Origin: Cryomorpha sp963748925
Lineage (GTDB): Bacteria; Bacteroidota; Bacteroidia; Flavobacteriales_D; Cryomorphaceae
Reading direction: 5' to 3'
NCBI GenBank assembly: GCA_963748925.1
Contig: CAVVKG010000007.1
Span: 434,001-498,000, forward strand
Length of the DNA stretch: 64,000 bases
Numbering within the stretch: position 1 is the stretch's first letter; each line of letters begins with the position of its first letter. Shown here piece by piece: positions 43,103 through 53,500 of the stretch. Both the position numbers and the translations under genes were made by a program. Under the pieces are notes generated by a model that worked only from the letters and a program-made list of their open reading frames with translations, did not search any database and was not told the origin of the DNA.

Positions 43103-45601
43103 TTAGAACTGGATATCAAATCCAATAAGTACGCCAAAATCATGTGTATTTGGATTATCAAGATAAGTTAATCTCCAAATTGCATCAATACGCACGAATT
43201 TAAATATGTTTTCAATCCCCACGTATGCTTCCATAAAGGGACGGGTATCAAAAGTAAAAGTCCTATCCGGAAGTGTCATTAAGTCCAGATTCTGATCACT
43301 GAAGTTACCATAAATTGCATTAACTCCCACAAGTTCACGCCACTTGAGTTTTTGAAACAATGGTATTTTGTTAAAGAACAGCCCGTCAAAATGATGTTCT
43401 GCTCTAAGAGAAACATATTGATCACTTACAAACTCAAAATAGTTCATCGTGTTAAACGCATTGGAGTTCTGGAATATACTTTCACTTCCCGCATGCACAA
43501 ATTGCAGTACGTAAGGTAAGGCCTGCCAGGAACGACCACCTTCTAAATTATACCGCAAAGTCCCAAAGGGTCCTATTGGAATTTTATCCGTTATGGAAGC
43601 AGTAAGTTTTTGATATTGGTATTCGCTTCCAAAAATACCCGGAACACCAAAGTCAATATTGGCAGAGAAAATTGGCCAGGTACTACCCAAACTTACACGT
43701 TCAAACTCACCTTCCACAAAATTCTCGCGATAAGCGAAGCGCACACCCACTGATACTTCAGATGTAATTATGGAGCTAATATTTACAGTCTGCACCTCAC
43801 CATTAATTATTTCATTTCGCTCAAACTGCCAGTCACCTCTTGGAGCCAAATCTCTCCGTTTAAATTCCAAGCGCGAAGAAAATCCTGTAAACCACTCTCT
43901 TTCCGTAAAAATACGCGCTTGTTTATTTAGCAAGAGCCGGTTTTGTGGATTTCTCGATGTAAGAAACTGAATCCAGTGATCTCGTGGAAAGAGATTGGGA
44001 ACCTGCCCAATAAGTTCCAAATCTTCCGAATAATAAGCCCCCACGATCTGCCGGGGTTTTTTACTCAAAAAATACTGACCTCCGAGCATGTATTTAAATC
44101 GTTTATCTCTTAATCCATACGCCAAATACCCTTCTAGCAAAAGCTGAGTGCTAAAATCATTGCTGGTTCTCAAACCAAACTTTGGACGAACCCCTTCCAC
44201 ATCATTGTAGCTGAGAAAAGTAAATACCGGCCCAATCTCGACCGGGCCCTCTACTTTATATCCCAAGATTAAAAAATTTACCACATCCACATAGGTCATA
44301 AACCTCGGATTGGTCTTTAAGCTGTCTACCATATCGTAGATTGCCTGTTGATCGGAAGTTATAGTTTCATGCCTGACCTCTTGCCAATATTCATCCGACT
44401 TTTCATTAATCTGAGATTCTGAGATAACATGCTCCGCCCCTCCATAAAATGCGCTTTCTTTAGGTTCATTTATTACAAAATCGCGGTAGGTAGTTAGCTT
44501 TTTTCCATAGAAGCCCATTTCGCCTTCTACAATTGTAAAGTCGGCCAGAATCGATTCCCTGGTGAGCATCCATACCTCTCTTTCAACTTCCTGATACTGA
44601 TGGCTGACCCTTAAATCGGTGATGAAATTTATGTTGGCACTCTTTAGTATTCGTGCATCAATTTCTTTGATAGCGTAGGTTGTATCATTCACCCAAAAGT
44701 GTCCTTTAAAAACAAGTTCGTTCTCATTCTTGGGATTAAAGTCTAGTCGGTAGCACCACTTATTGTCAATGTACATGCTATCTACCAAATAATATTGATA
44801 GAATAGTAGACCATAATTCGAAATTGGGCTTACAAAGTTCTTTCCAAATATCCCGAGTGAATTGTCGTAAATATTGACATCGAGATACATCTGCCCTAAG
44901 AACTGAGTAATGCTCTCGTTTTCAATTCCTGAAATCTTTGTCCCATGAATAATCTCCTTTCTTCCCTTTGGCTGTCGCTGATAATAATAGTCGGATAGGG
45001 ATTCAGTCATAAAGAAGGGAAGCGCTACCTTTTCTGTTGTTGAGTCTATCCGATCGAATATAAAATCGAAATCTTTAAATATTTTCCTCTCGGTAAATTT
45101 TTTGGATAGATTATTCAGGTCAAACTCAATTTTATTATACACCTCATACTCGTATGAATCCAGCTTTTCACGGTTGTTGATCGGCTTATTCTTAATAATC
45201 TTCTTAAGAATGATATGCGCCGGATTCTCAAAATCCTTGGCATTAATTACGACCTCCCCTAAACTCACAGAGCCGGGTTCAAGGAAAAAATCTATCTCTT
45301 GGGTTTTATCCCGCATCACAGCTTTTGCCATTGGCTTGTAGCCAATAAAGCTGGCCATTAAAGAATCTTCCGCATAATAAGTATCGAGACTATATGCACC
45401 ATCAATATCAGTCGTTGTACCTATTTTACTCCCCTTAAAGGCAACATTTACAAAGGGCAGGCTTTCTTTGGTTTCTGCATCGTAAATCTTACCGGTAATT
45501 ACCGTTTTTTGAGCGAACACACCAGACCCCAGTCCACACGTAATCAATACGAGCAGAATCTTAAAAGAATAATAAAGGTTATGGTTTTTAAACGCTATCA
45601 C
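43103..45601 (-). CDS. DUF5686 outer-membrane protein with CarboxypepD_reg domain
   Basis: 832 residues. Signal peptide (about 1-30, ending VFAQ), a CarboxypepD_reg-like domain (about 33-115; GKIYDAETKESLPFVNVAFK, TTDIDGAYSL), then the DUF5686 region, probably periplasmic plus a C-terminal barrel ending FGVLIGFDIQF. The family is widespread in Bacteroidota, with no proven function. It sits between tatC (32 bp upstream) and lptB (9 bp downstream), so an envelope-biogenesis role is plausible. An NVG-like barrel portion begins near residue 480. Confidence 0.85.
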   Translation of the reverse strand: MIAFKNHNLYYSFKILLVLITCGLGSGVFAQKTVITGKIYDAETKESLPFVNVAFKGSKIGTTTDIDGAYSLDTYYAEDSLMASFIGYKPMAKAVMRDKTQEIDFFLEPGSVSLGEVVINAKDFENPAHIILKKIIKNKPINNREKLDSYEYEVYNKIEFDLNNLSKKFTERKIFKDFDFIFDRIDSTTEKVALPFFMTESLSDYYYQRQPKGRKEIIHGTKISGIENESITQFLGQMYLDVNIYDNSLGIFGKNFVSPISNYGLLFYQYYLVDSMYIDNKWCYRLDFNPKNENELVFKGHFWVNDTTYAIKEIDARILKSANINFITDLRVSHQYQEVEREVWMLTRESILADFTIVEGEMGFYGKKLTTYRDFVINEPKESAFYGGAEHVISESQINEKSDEYWQEVRHETITSDQQAIYDMVDSLKTNPRFMTYVDVVNFLILGYKVEGPVEIGPVFTFLSYNDVEGVRPKFGLRTSNDFSTQLLLEGYLAYGLRDKRFKYMLGGQYFLSKKPRQIVGAYYSEDLELIGQVPNLFPRDHWIQFLTSRNPQNRLLLNKQARIFTEREWFTGFSSRLEFKRRDLAPRGDWQFERNEIINGEVQTVNISSIITSEVSVGVRFAYRENFVEGEFERVSLGSTWPIFSANIDFGVPGIFGSEYQYQKLTASITDKIPIGPFGTLRYNLEGGRSWQALPYVLQFVHAGSESIFQNSNAFNTMNYFEFVSDQYVSLRAEHHFDGLFFNKIPLFQKLKWRELVGVNAIYGNFSDQNLDLMTLPDRTFTFDTRPFMEAYVGIENIFKFVRIDAIWRLTYLDNPNTHDFGVLIGFDIQF

Positions 45602-45633
45602 GCCTTGCAGAAATAAATTGAGAAAATTACGGC

Positions 45634-46452
45634 TTAATTATTATTAATTAGTTCCTTACGATCAGATTTTTTAACTACAATCCGAGCAATGTGTATACTA
45701 ATCTCATACAATATTACCAAAGGTAAAGTTACCAAAATCTGACTGGTAATATCAGGTGGTGTAATAATAGCAGAGAGAATTAAAACACCTACAAAAGCAT
45801 GTTTCCTGTAGGTTCTCAACGTTAACGGAGTTACGATTCCAATTTTAGCCAGAAAATACACAACCATAGGCAATTGAAATACTATTCCGCTTGCCAGCGT
45901 GGTAGATGTAATGGTGGTAATAAAAGAATTGAGGGTAATTATGTTATCAACCTGCTCGCTCACCTTGTAGCCACCTAAAAACTGGATAGACAATGGAGCT
46001 ATCAGGAAATATCCAAAAGCAATACCGGACATAAACAAAAGCGACGTAAAAAACACTACACCCCTGGCCGTACTTTTCTCATTTTCCTTCAGGCCCGGCT
46101 TAATAAAAGACCAGAGTTGGTAGAAAACGTAAGGGAAGGCAAGAATTAATCCTGCGATAATAGAAACCACAATATGGCTGGTAAACTGCCCGCTCATACT
46201 GATATTCTGCAGTTCAAAGTCGGAAGTAATGCAAAGACCATCGGCCATACCAATACCTTCTGACAATGAACACATAGCACGGTAGGTAATAAAAGAGGCA
46301 CTCTTAGGAGCAAGAATAATCTGATCGAAAACTATACCCTTGAAGACAAACGCAAGTGAAGCAAAGGCGAGAATAGCTATAGCCGAGCGAATTACACGCC
46401 AACGCATCTCCTCGAGATGCTGTAAAAAAGACATTTGCTCTGATTCACTCAT
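45634..46452 (-). CDS. tatC: Sec-independent protein translocase subunit TatC
   Basis: 272 residues with six predicted membrane helices. The N-terminal signal-recognition segment is MSFLQHLEEMRWRVIRSAI (the conserved HLxELRxR pattern) and the cytosolic loop is FIKPGLKENEKS. TatC binds twin-arginine signal peptides and forms the folded-protein export channel with TatA. No tatA is adjacent. It is the first gene of the cluster with the DUF5686 gene and lptB and has its own -7 box. Confidence 0.95.
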   Translation of the reverse strand: MSESEQMSFLQHLEEMRWRVIRSAIAILAFASLAFVFKGIVFDQIILAPKSASFITYRAMCSLSEGIGMADGLCITSDFELQNISMSGQFTSHIVVSIIAGLILAFPYVFYQLWSFIKPGLKENEKSTARGVVFFTSLLFMSGIAFGYFLIAPLSIQFLGGYKVSEQVDNIITLNSFITTITSTTLASGIVFQLPMVVYFLAKIGIVTPLTLRTYRKHAFVGVLILSAIITPPDITSQILVTLPLVILYEISIHIARIVVKKSDRKELINNN

Positions 46453-46483
46453 GCTTATTTATTAACCTAAATGTTAATGGGTG

Positions 46484-46491
46484 CAAAAGTA
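46484..46491 (-). promoter_or_regulatory. -7 promoter box TACTTTTG for tatC
   Basis: Exact TAnnTTTG match on the minus strand 31 nt before the tatC ATG, giving a leader of about 26 nt. Confidence 0.55.
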
Positions 46492-46698
46492 AAACAATTC
46501 AGTACTTAAGAGTTGCGTTTTAAATTAAACCTATCGATATTTGATACCGTTTAAAATCAAATTAATTTTTTCTCGTTAAGAAAATGATATTCAAACAAGT
46601 TGCTATTCCATTTAATTGTAGTAACTTAATCCTGCCAATTGTAGTAGATTGATTTATTGTTGTTGAACTTTTCCAGATAAGTACCATATTATATATTC

Positions 46699-48885
46699 AT
46701 GATTACTGATACACTTTCACCGAAAGACGCACTTTCGAAATATTTCGGCTTCACACAATTTAAAGGTGAACAGGAGCAAATTATCGAGAGCATTCTCGCC
46801 GGCCATCACACTTTTGTCATAATGCCCACAGGCGGAGGTAAATCTCTTTGTTACCAGTTACCCGCCCTGATGAAATCAGGAACTGCGATAGTAGTTTCTC
46901 CGCTTATTGCCTTGATGAAAAATCAAGTAGATGCAATACGTGCTGTAAGCGAGCATGAAGGAGTAGCCCACTTTTTAAATTCCTCGCTCAATAAGTCTGA
47001 GGTGCAGCGGGTAAAAGATGATGTAAACAGCGGTATTACCAAACTGCTTTACATGGCTCCTGAAAGTTTAACTAAGCAAGATTATATCGACTTTTTAAGA
47101 GAAGCTGATGTTTCTTTCTTTGCTGTGGATGAAGCCCATTGTATTTCAGAATGGGGTCATGATTTCAGGCCTGAGTACAGACGGCTTCGTGCGATTATTG
47201 AAGAAATAAAATATGCACCCATTATTGCGCTTACCGCTACTGCAACTGAAAAGGTGCAGCAGGATATTCGCAAAAATTTGGGAATGACGGACGAGAAGGT
47301 TTTTAAAGCATCCTTTAATCGTCCCAATCTTTACTATGAGGTACGTCCAAAAAAGGATGTAGCACGCGAAATAATCAAATTTGTAAAAACAAAACCCGGA
47401 AAATCGGGAATTGTATACTGCCTGAGCAGAAAAAAAGTAGAAGAAATTGCGGAAGCGCTTAAAGTAAACGGCATTAAGGCTTTGGCGTATCACGCCGGTA
47501 TGGATGCTTCGCAAAGAAGCCGGCATCAGGATGCCTTCCTCAATGAGGACGTAGATGTGATTGTTGCGACAATCGCCTTTGGAATGGGTATTGACAAACC
47601 GGATGTGAGGTTTGTAATTCATCATGACATCCCAAAAAGTATTGAGAGCTACTACCAGGAAACCGGTCGTGGCGGACGTGATGGAGGCGAAGGCGATTGT
47701 CTTGCCTTTTACAGTTATAAAGACATTGAAAAGCTGGAGAAATTCCTACACGGGAAGCATATCTCCGAAATGGAAATAGGTCGCCAGCTTTTGCAGGAAA
47801 TTGTATCCTATGCGGAGTCAAGTATGTGCCGCAGGAAGTTTATTCTTCACTATTTTGGTGAAGAATTTGACAGCGAAGATTGTGGTGGAATGTGCGACAA
47901 TTGCCGATATCCGAAAGAAGAATTTGAGGGGAAAGAAGCTGTTCAACTTATTTTGGAAACAATTAAGGAAACCAAAGAAAAACATAAGGCCCGCCATATC
48001 CTAAATGTGCTTACCGGTACGGAAACTGCGGAAGTAAAAACTTACCGCGATGATGAGCTGGAAATTTTTGGCGCAGGTAAAGATGAGGACGAAAAGTTCT
48101 GGCACGCCGCGATTCGTCAGGCGAATCTTCGCGGATTGCTGCACAAAGAAATCGAAACCTACGGGACCTTACACATCACCGAAAAAGGACATGCTTTTAT
48201 CAAAAAACCTGTTTCTTTTAAGTTGATTAAAGAAAATGACTACACCGATGTCGATGATGCCTACGAAGGGGCGCGCGATGGCGGCAGAGCTTCATCTGAT
48301 GAAGCACTTTATAAAATGCTTTTGAGCCTGAGAAAAGAAATAAGCTCTAAAAAAGGATTGCCTCCATACGTTATTTTTCAAGATCCTTCTATACAGGAAA
48401 TGGCAACCCAATACCCCATTACCCAGGAGGAACTAACTCATATTGTAGGAGTTGGAGCCGGAAAAGCTAAAAAGTTTGGTAAGCCGTTTCTCGATTTAAT
48501 TTCTACTTATGTAGAAGAAAATGAGATAGATCGCCCGCAAGATTTTGTAGTAAAATCTGTAGTGAATAAATCGGGACTTAAAGTTCATATTATTCAGAAT
48601 ATTGACCGCAAGGTGCCTCTTGATGATATAGCGAGTGCCAAAGGAAAAGAACTTGAGGATGTAATTAGCGAGATAGAAGCAATTGTTGGATCAGGTACCA
48701 AAGTAAATATTGACTATTACATTAACGAAATTCTTGATGAAGATGATCAGGAAGATATTTACACCTACTTTATGGAAGCTGAAACGGAGGAAATCCAGGA
48801 CGCTTACGATGAGTTTGATGGAGATTTTACTGAAGAGCAATTGCGCCTGATGCGCTTGAAGTTTATGAGTGAAGTTGCAAATTAA
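46699..48885 (+). CDS. recQ: ATP-dependent DNA helicase RecQ
   Basis: 728 residues. SF2 helicase motifs: Walker A PTGGGKSLCYQL (43-54), DEAH (144-147) and TGRGGRDGG (motif VI). The RecQ-C-terminal zinc site is complete (four Cys from SSMCRRKFILHYFG to GGMCDNC), followed by a winged helix and an HRDC domain (PPYVIFQDPSIQEMA). The acidic C-terminal tail (about 660-728) is an extra segment common in Bacteroidota RecQ. It unwinds 3'-5' in recombination repair. A terminator follows. Confidence 0.96.
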   Translation: MITDTLSPKDALSKYFGFTQFKGEQEQIIESILAGHHTFVIMPTGGGKSLCYQLPALMKSGTAIVVSPLIALMKNQVDAIRAVSEHEGVAHFLNSSLNKSEVQRVKDDVNSGITKLLYMAPESLTKQDYIDFLREADVSFFAVDEAHCISEWGHDFRPEYRRLRAIIEEIKYAPIIALTATATEKVQQDIRKNLGMTDEKVFKASFNRPNLYYEVRPKKDVAREIIKFVKTKPGKSGIVYCLSRKKVEEIAEALKVNGIKALAYHAGMDASQRSRHQDAFLNEDVDVIVATIAFGMGIDKPDVRFVIHHDIPKSIESYYQETGRGGRDGGEGDCLAFYSYKDIEKLEKFLHGKHISEMEIGRQLLQEIVSYAESSMCRRKFILHYFGEEFDSEDCGGMCDNCRYPKEEFEGKEAVQLILETIKETKEKHKARHILNVLTGTETAEVKTYRDDELEIFGAGKDEDEKFWHAAIRQANLRGLLHKEIETYGTLHITEKGHAFIKKPVSFKLIKENDYTDVDDAYEGARDGGRASSDEALYKMLLSLRKEISSKKGLPPYVIFQDPSIQEMATQYPITQEELTHIVGVGAGKAKKFGKPFLDLISTYVEENEIDRPQDFVVKSVVNKSGLKVHIIQNIDRKVPLDDIASAKGKELEDVISEIEAIVGSGTKVNIDYYINEILDEDDQEDIYTYFMEAETEEIQDAYDEFDGDFTEEQLRLMRLKFMSEVAN

Positions 48886-48907
48886 AACTACCTGTTACAT
48901 AAAATTC

Positions 48908-48941
48908 AAACCCGAAGACGATTGTTTTCGGGTTTTTTTTT
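48908..48941. terminator. Intrinsic terminator after recQ
   Basis: AAACCCGAA (48908-48916) pairs with TTCGGGTTT (48927-48935), followed by a run of T. It lies between convergent recQ and the M20 gene. Confidence 0.9.
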
Positions 48942-48974
48942 GTGAGAATCTATATCGCATGAGAGAGGTTTCTA

Positions 48975-50162
48975 TTAGAGTTCATCTAGTGCCTTGGCAG
49001 CCAAAGTTGCCATTAGAGAAGCCCCAATTTCCAGAGCATCTTCATCAATATTAAACCTGCTGGTGTGAAGCGGAGCGCCAATTTTCTTGATAGCATTGCT
49101 CGTTCCCAATCTATAAAAACAAGCCGGTATTTCTTGCGCAAAATATGCGAAGTCTTCAGCCGTCATGCGCAAGGGCAAGTCGTGTACATTTTCCTCGCCT
49201 AGCAGCTCAATGGCCTTTTGTTTTGACCAGGATGTTAATTCCGGATCGTTTACAAGACAAGGATATCCCCTTCTGATTTCAAGCTCTGCCTCGGCACCCA
49301 TTGATTTGCACAACCCGTGGACGATCTCTGTAATATGTTCATGCATTTTGCCGCGCCATTCTTCATTTAAAGTGCGCATGGTTCCTTCCAGCATCACCTT
49401 ATCGGGAATAACATTCGTAGCTCCATTTGCAATTACTTTCCCAAAAGAAAGCACCGTTGGAAGATCTGGTTGTGCCCGGCGGCTGACCATTTGTTGCAAA
49501 GCTGTGAGCAAATGAGCTGAAACCAAAACGGGATCAATACAAGTATGTGGCAATGCGGCATGCCCGCCTTTACCTTTTACTGTGATGTAAATTTCATCGG
49601 CCGAGGCCATATACATTCCTTCCCGAAAACCAACCTGACCAACTTCCATATCGGGAAAAACGTGCTGCCCAAATATTAACTGAACATCCGGATTTTTTAA
49701 GGCCCCATCAGCAATCATGAGCGAGGCGCCACCCGGTAAACGCTCCTCTGCCGGCTGAAACAAAAGCCGGACTTTTCCGTTCAGTTCACCCTCCATCGAT
49801 TTCAAAATCTGAGCTGCTCCCAGAAGGCAGGTTGTATGCACATCGTGTCCGCAGGCATGCATGACTCCCCGGTTTTTCGAAGCGTAATCTATTTCATTCT
49901 CTTCGGTAATCGGCAGGGCATCCATATCACCACGCAAGGCCACAAGCTTTCCTCCATCCTTTCCCACATGAGCGATAATGCCATACCCTCCAACATTTTC
50001 CTGAAAAGGTATGCCCATTTCAGTTAACCTGCCGGCAATGTATTTTGCGGTTTCTTTCTCCTGATACGAAAGCTCTGGGTGAGCGTGGAGGTGTCTGCGA
50101 TCTTTAATTAACTCATCGCGGCTGGCGCTAGCCTTCGCGGATATGTCTTGAGAAGTAATCAA
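48975..50162 (-). CDS. M20-family amidohydrolase (N-acyl-amino acid/hippurate hydrolase-like)
   Basis: 395 residues. The metal-site signature MHACGHDVHTTCLLGAA (C104, H106 region), LFQPAEE and the DMDALPITEE motif are those of the IAA-amino acid/hippurate hydrolase subfamily. The dimerisation domain runs from about 185 to 300 (VKGKGGHAALPHTCIDPV). It hydrolyses N-acylated amino acids in the cytoplasm; the substrate is not evident. Its start overlaps the upstream TSUP gene by 4 bp, so the two are co-translated. Confidence 0.92.
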   Translation of the reverse strand: MITSQDISAKASASRDELIKDRRHLHAHPELSYQEKETAKYIAGRLTEMGIPFQENVGGYGIIAHVGKDGGKLVALRGDMDALPITEENEIDYASKNRGVMHACGHDVHTTCLLGAAQILKSMEGELNGKVRLLFQPAEERLPGGASLMIADGALKNPDVQLIFGQHVFPDMEVGQVGFREGMYMASADEIYITVKGKGGHAALPHTCIDPVLVSAHLLTALQQMVSRRAQPDLPTVLSFGKVIANGATNVIPDKVMLEGTMRTLNEEWRGKMHEHITEIVHGLCKSMGAEAELEIRRGYPCLVNDPELTSWSKQKAIELLGEENVHDLPLRMTAEDFAYFAQEIPACFYRLGTSNAIKKIGAPLHTSRFNIDEDALEIGASLMATLAAKALDEL

Positions 50163-50557
50163 AATTGCCTAAAAAAAGATTTACACGACGCGCCAATGAG
50201 CCTAATGGAAATGTAAAGCATTACCAAACCAAAAATGAATTTTACGGTATTTGGCGGAAGCTTTAACGAAATTCTTGACCCAATAAACCCTCCTACTACA
50301 AAGGCTACAGCAATGACTCCAGCGTATGAGAAATTTATCTCGCCTGCCTTATAATAATTGTAAACGGCCAAAATACCAATGGGTGGAATCATAAGGGCCA
50401 GGCTCGTACCCTGAGCCATGTGCTGAGAAAGCCCCACGAAATAGATTAAGGCAGGAACGATGATAATCCCCCCTCCAACACCTATAAAACCTGAAAGCAT
50501 TCCGGCAAAAATCCCGATTGCAATAAGAATAAAAAGTGTAGATGAATCCATCTTCAT
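50159..50557 (-). CDS. Half-size TauE/SafE (TSUP) family membrane transporter
   Basis: 132 residues, four predicted membrane segments. The family repeat signature is present once (GMLSGFIGVGGGIIIVPALI), then MAQGTSLALMIPPIGILAVYNY and GGFIGSRISLKLP. Full TSUP proteins have two such halves (about 250 residues), so this would act as a dimer. TSUP members move sulfite, sulfonates or organic acids. It starts 1 bp after the TolB/barrel gene and overlaps the M20 gene. Confidence 0.85.
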   Translation of the reverse strand: MKMDSSTLFILIAIGIFAGMLSGFIGVGGGIIIVPALIYFVGLSQHMAQGTSLALMIPPIGILAVYNYYKAGEINFSYAGVIAVAFVVGGFIGSRISLKLPPNTVKFIFGLVMLYISIRLIGASCKSFFRQF

Positions 50558-50558
50558 T

Positions 50559-53500
50559 TTAAAAATCTAACGCTAAAGATAGATAAAATACAGAATCGAG
50601 AACTACACCATCGTCGACTCCCCAAGCCCAGTCAACACGCACAAAATATCCAAGAACACGGCTTCTTAGCCCGAAACCATAACCATACACCACGGGATCT
50701 CTATTGTTCTGCACCTCTATGGTTAAATTCCCACTTTCAATAGTGCTAGTATTGAACGTGTTTTCATCTGCGTAAGGATGAAGCCCTGTCCATGCCGAGC
50801 CTACATCACCAAAACCAATGATCTGGAAATTCTCAAGAAAATCGCTTTTTAAGGGCTTGCTGAAAAAGTAACTAAACACAGGCCATCGCAATTCGGAATT
50901 GAGGACTGCAAAACTGTTTCCATTTCGCGAGTTTGTAAAGAAACCACGCATTGGGCTTCCCTGTGTTTGGTATTGATAATTCTGTTCCGGATCGAGTGGT
51001 AAGCTATTATCCTGTTTAGGTATTAGCCAGTTATCCACTCCTCCAAGAAAAAACACAAGACGTTCCTTCCCAAGAGATGAGCTTGCTCCTAGCCGGTTTG
51101 CCCAGATTAAATTTCGGTGAATCTTAGTATAATGCCTCAAATCCAAACCAAACGTCATAAAATCCCTATCGAAATTAAGCGGATCTTTGTAGTACTCTCC
51201 CCAAATTTTTGCGCGAACCCCCTGGCGCAGGTTTATTCCCAGATTCAAGGCATTATCGAAAACAACCTCCCCTTTTAGGCCGGCGTAATTTATAGACAGA
51301 ATATTGGTTGAAGCAGTAGTTTGATCCGTAGCCTGAGGAATAAATCTATCGTTTCTATAAATAGCCGAACCGCGCAGACTAAATACTTCATTTATTGGCC
51401 AACTTACACGATATGCGCCTGAGTAGGTAACAACCTGCACAACCGTAAAAGGACTGAAATAACGCTGTGACTGGCGAAAGAGTTGGAGCCGCTTATCTAG
51501 ACGTTTGCTTAAATCCTCGCCGCTGAGCATGTAAGTGTTGTTATCGAAACTTCCTGCTATTCTAAACCCACCAACAATTTTATAATCTTCAAAAAGATCG
51601 CTGGCGCCAAATTTCATCAACCCACTGAGTCCGGGATTTAAATTATCTGCACCCGACAAATTCTGATAAAAATCAGTCATAAACGTGTTGTCGAGCTGTG
51701 TTAGCACATAATCTGTGGTGAAATTAATATTGTAATTACGTGCTCCCGGAAGTGTGATTGAATCGAGTCTAGACACGCCTTCCTTTTTGGGCAGATACCG
51801 CGGATTATCAGGCACTACCTCAGTAATGGTTATCGTCTCTCTTTCATAATCAAAGTTCTTCTCACCTTCAAAGACATAATTATCGATATCTATTTCATCT
51901 TCAGGTCCGGTATCGATTGAATCCTTATCCGATTTGTATATTTTTATAGGTGTGATGGTTTCAATGCCGTCGTTAAAATCTACCTCGCTCTCTACACTTT
52001 CCTGATCGCTATCCTCTGTTTCATCCTCGTTTCGCACAACACCAACAAGCCTGTCGTCTTTAAATGAGCCAGTGTAAAAATGGTATTTTCCATCTTTAAA
52101 TGTCATGGTATTGTATAACCCTTTTGTAGGATATGCTGAATAATTGAGCAGATCATTTTCATAATTACTAACTGGAGCAGCTGTAGTAAAGTATCGGTAG
52201 TGAACGGTGGTGTCGATTCTACTTATCGTACTGTCGTAGGTGGCAACATACCTATTGAGAACCCCTTCAAAATCGGCTCTGAATGTATAACGAATGCTGT
52301 CGTATTGGAAAGGATCTTGCTCTATAAGATCGGGCGTATCGGTTATTCGCTCTAAATACTTCGATCGCGTTTTAAGATCGAAAGAAAAAACATCACGGTT
52401 TTCGCGCACCACCGCAGGCATTACTCCCGTGCGAAGGGTGTCGTCAGGTCTGTTTGAAGCAAAAATGATTTTATTTCCATCAAAGGAGAAACTCGGATCG
52501 AAATCTCCATAAAAATCATCGGTCAGTCGCTCCTGCCTGTTCCCAATATTGTAGTAAAGATAAATATCGGTCTGTCCGTTATCAACCCCGGAAAAAACAA
52601 TTTGCTGGCCATTGGGGCTGTATTTCATGGAAAGTATTTTATCTAACTGAAAAATCTCTCGCTTAGTTGTTTTATTGTCATCAACATTGTAGGAATTCAG
52701 CACAAGCTTACCACGTTTTTCGGTAATGTAGGTCAAGGCCTCTCCCGATGGGTGCCAGGCTAAGACCGGATAACTATAATCTACAATTCTATCTAACTTG
52801 TGCTCAGCCTTTAGAATTTTCTTCCTTTTACCTTTTGAAATATCGTAAACATAAATGCGGTATTGCCCGAGAATATTGCTCACATAGGCTGCATACCTCC
52901 CGTTGGGACTAACTTCATATTGCGTATAAACTCGTTTCTTTTTGGTCTTCATAGGAAGCTCAACAAGGTCTACTTCATTTTTTTGCATCCCCGCCAAAGT
53001 GTATTCTCCTTTATGATAGGCGATAAATTCTTTGGTAATTGTTTCAAGAGATTTTCCGAGTACATACAGAAATCCGCTCTCGACATTACGCGTTTGTCGA
53101 GACATATAAAGAATATTGGGAATAATATTCTCACCGTAAGTTTCTGCCACATAATCCCACAAGGCATAACCTGCAATATGCGACTTACGACCTTCGAGGC
53201 GATTAAATTTTTCGTATTCGCCGCTCATTATTCCATCGCGGATTATGCTTTCGGTATCGCGATTGAGATTTTTTGAAGCATACATAATGAGACCTTCGAT
53301 ATACCAATCGGGAAGGTTTAGTAATGTTGAACTCTTTATCACATCGCGCCAGTTACCACCGTAAAGTGTGCTGGTAACTAAAACTCGTGCTATACCGTCT
53401 TTTATCTGCTTTTCAAATTTCACATAGTCACCTTCGAAATAGACAAACACCTTCGAGCCAACAATTCTTGTGGCTCCCCCTATGTTGTATTGCTCATCGC

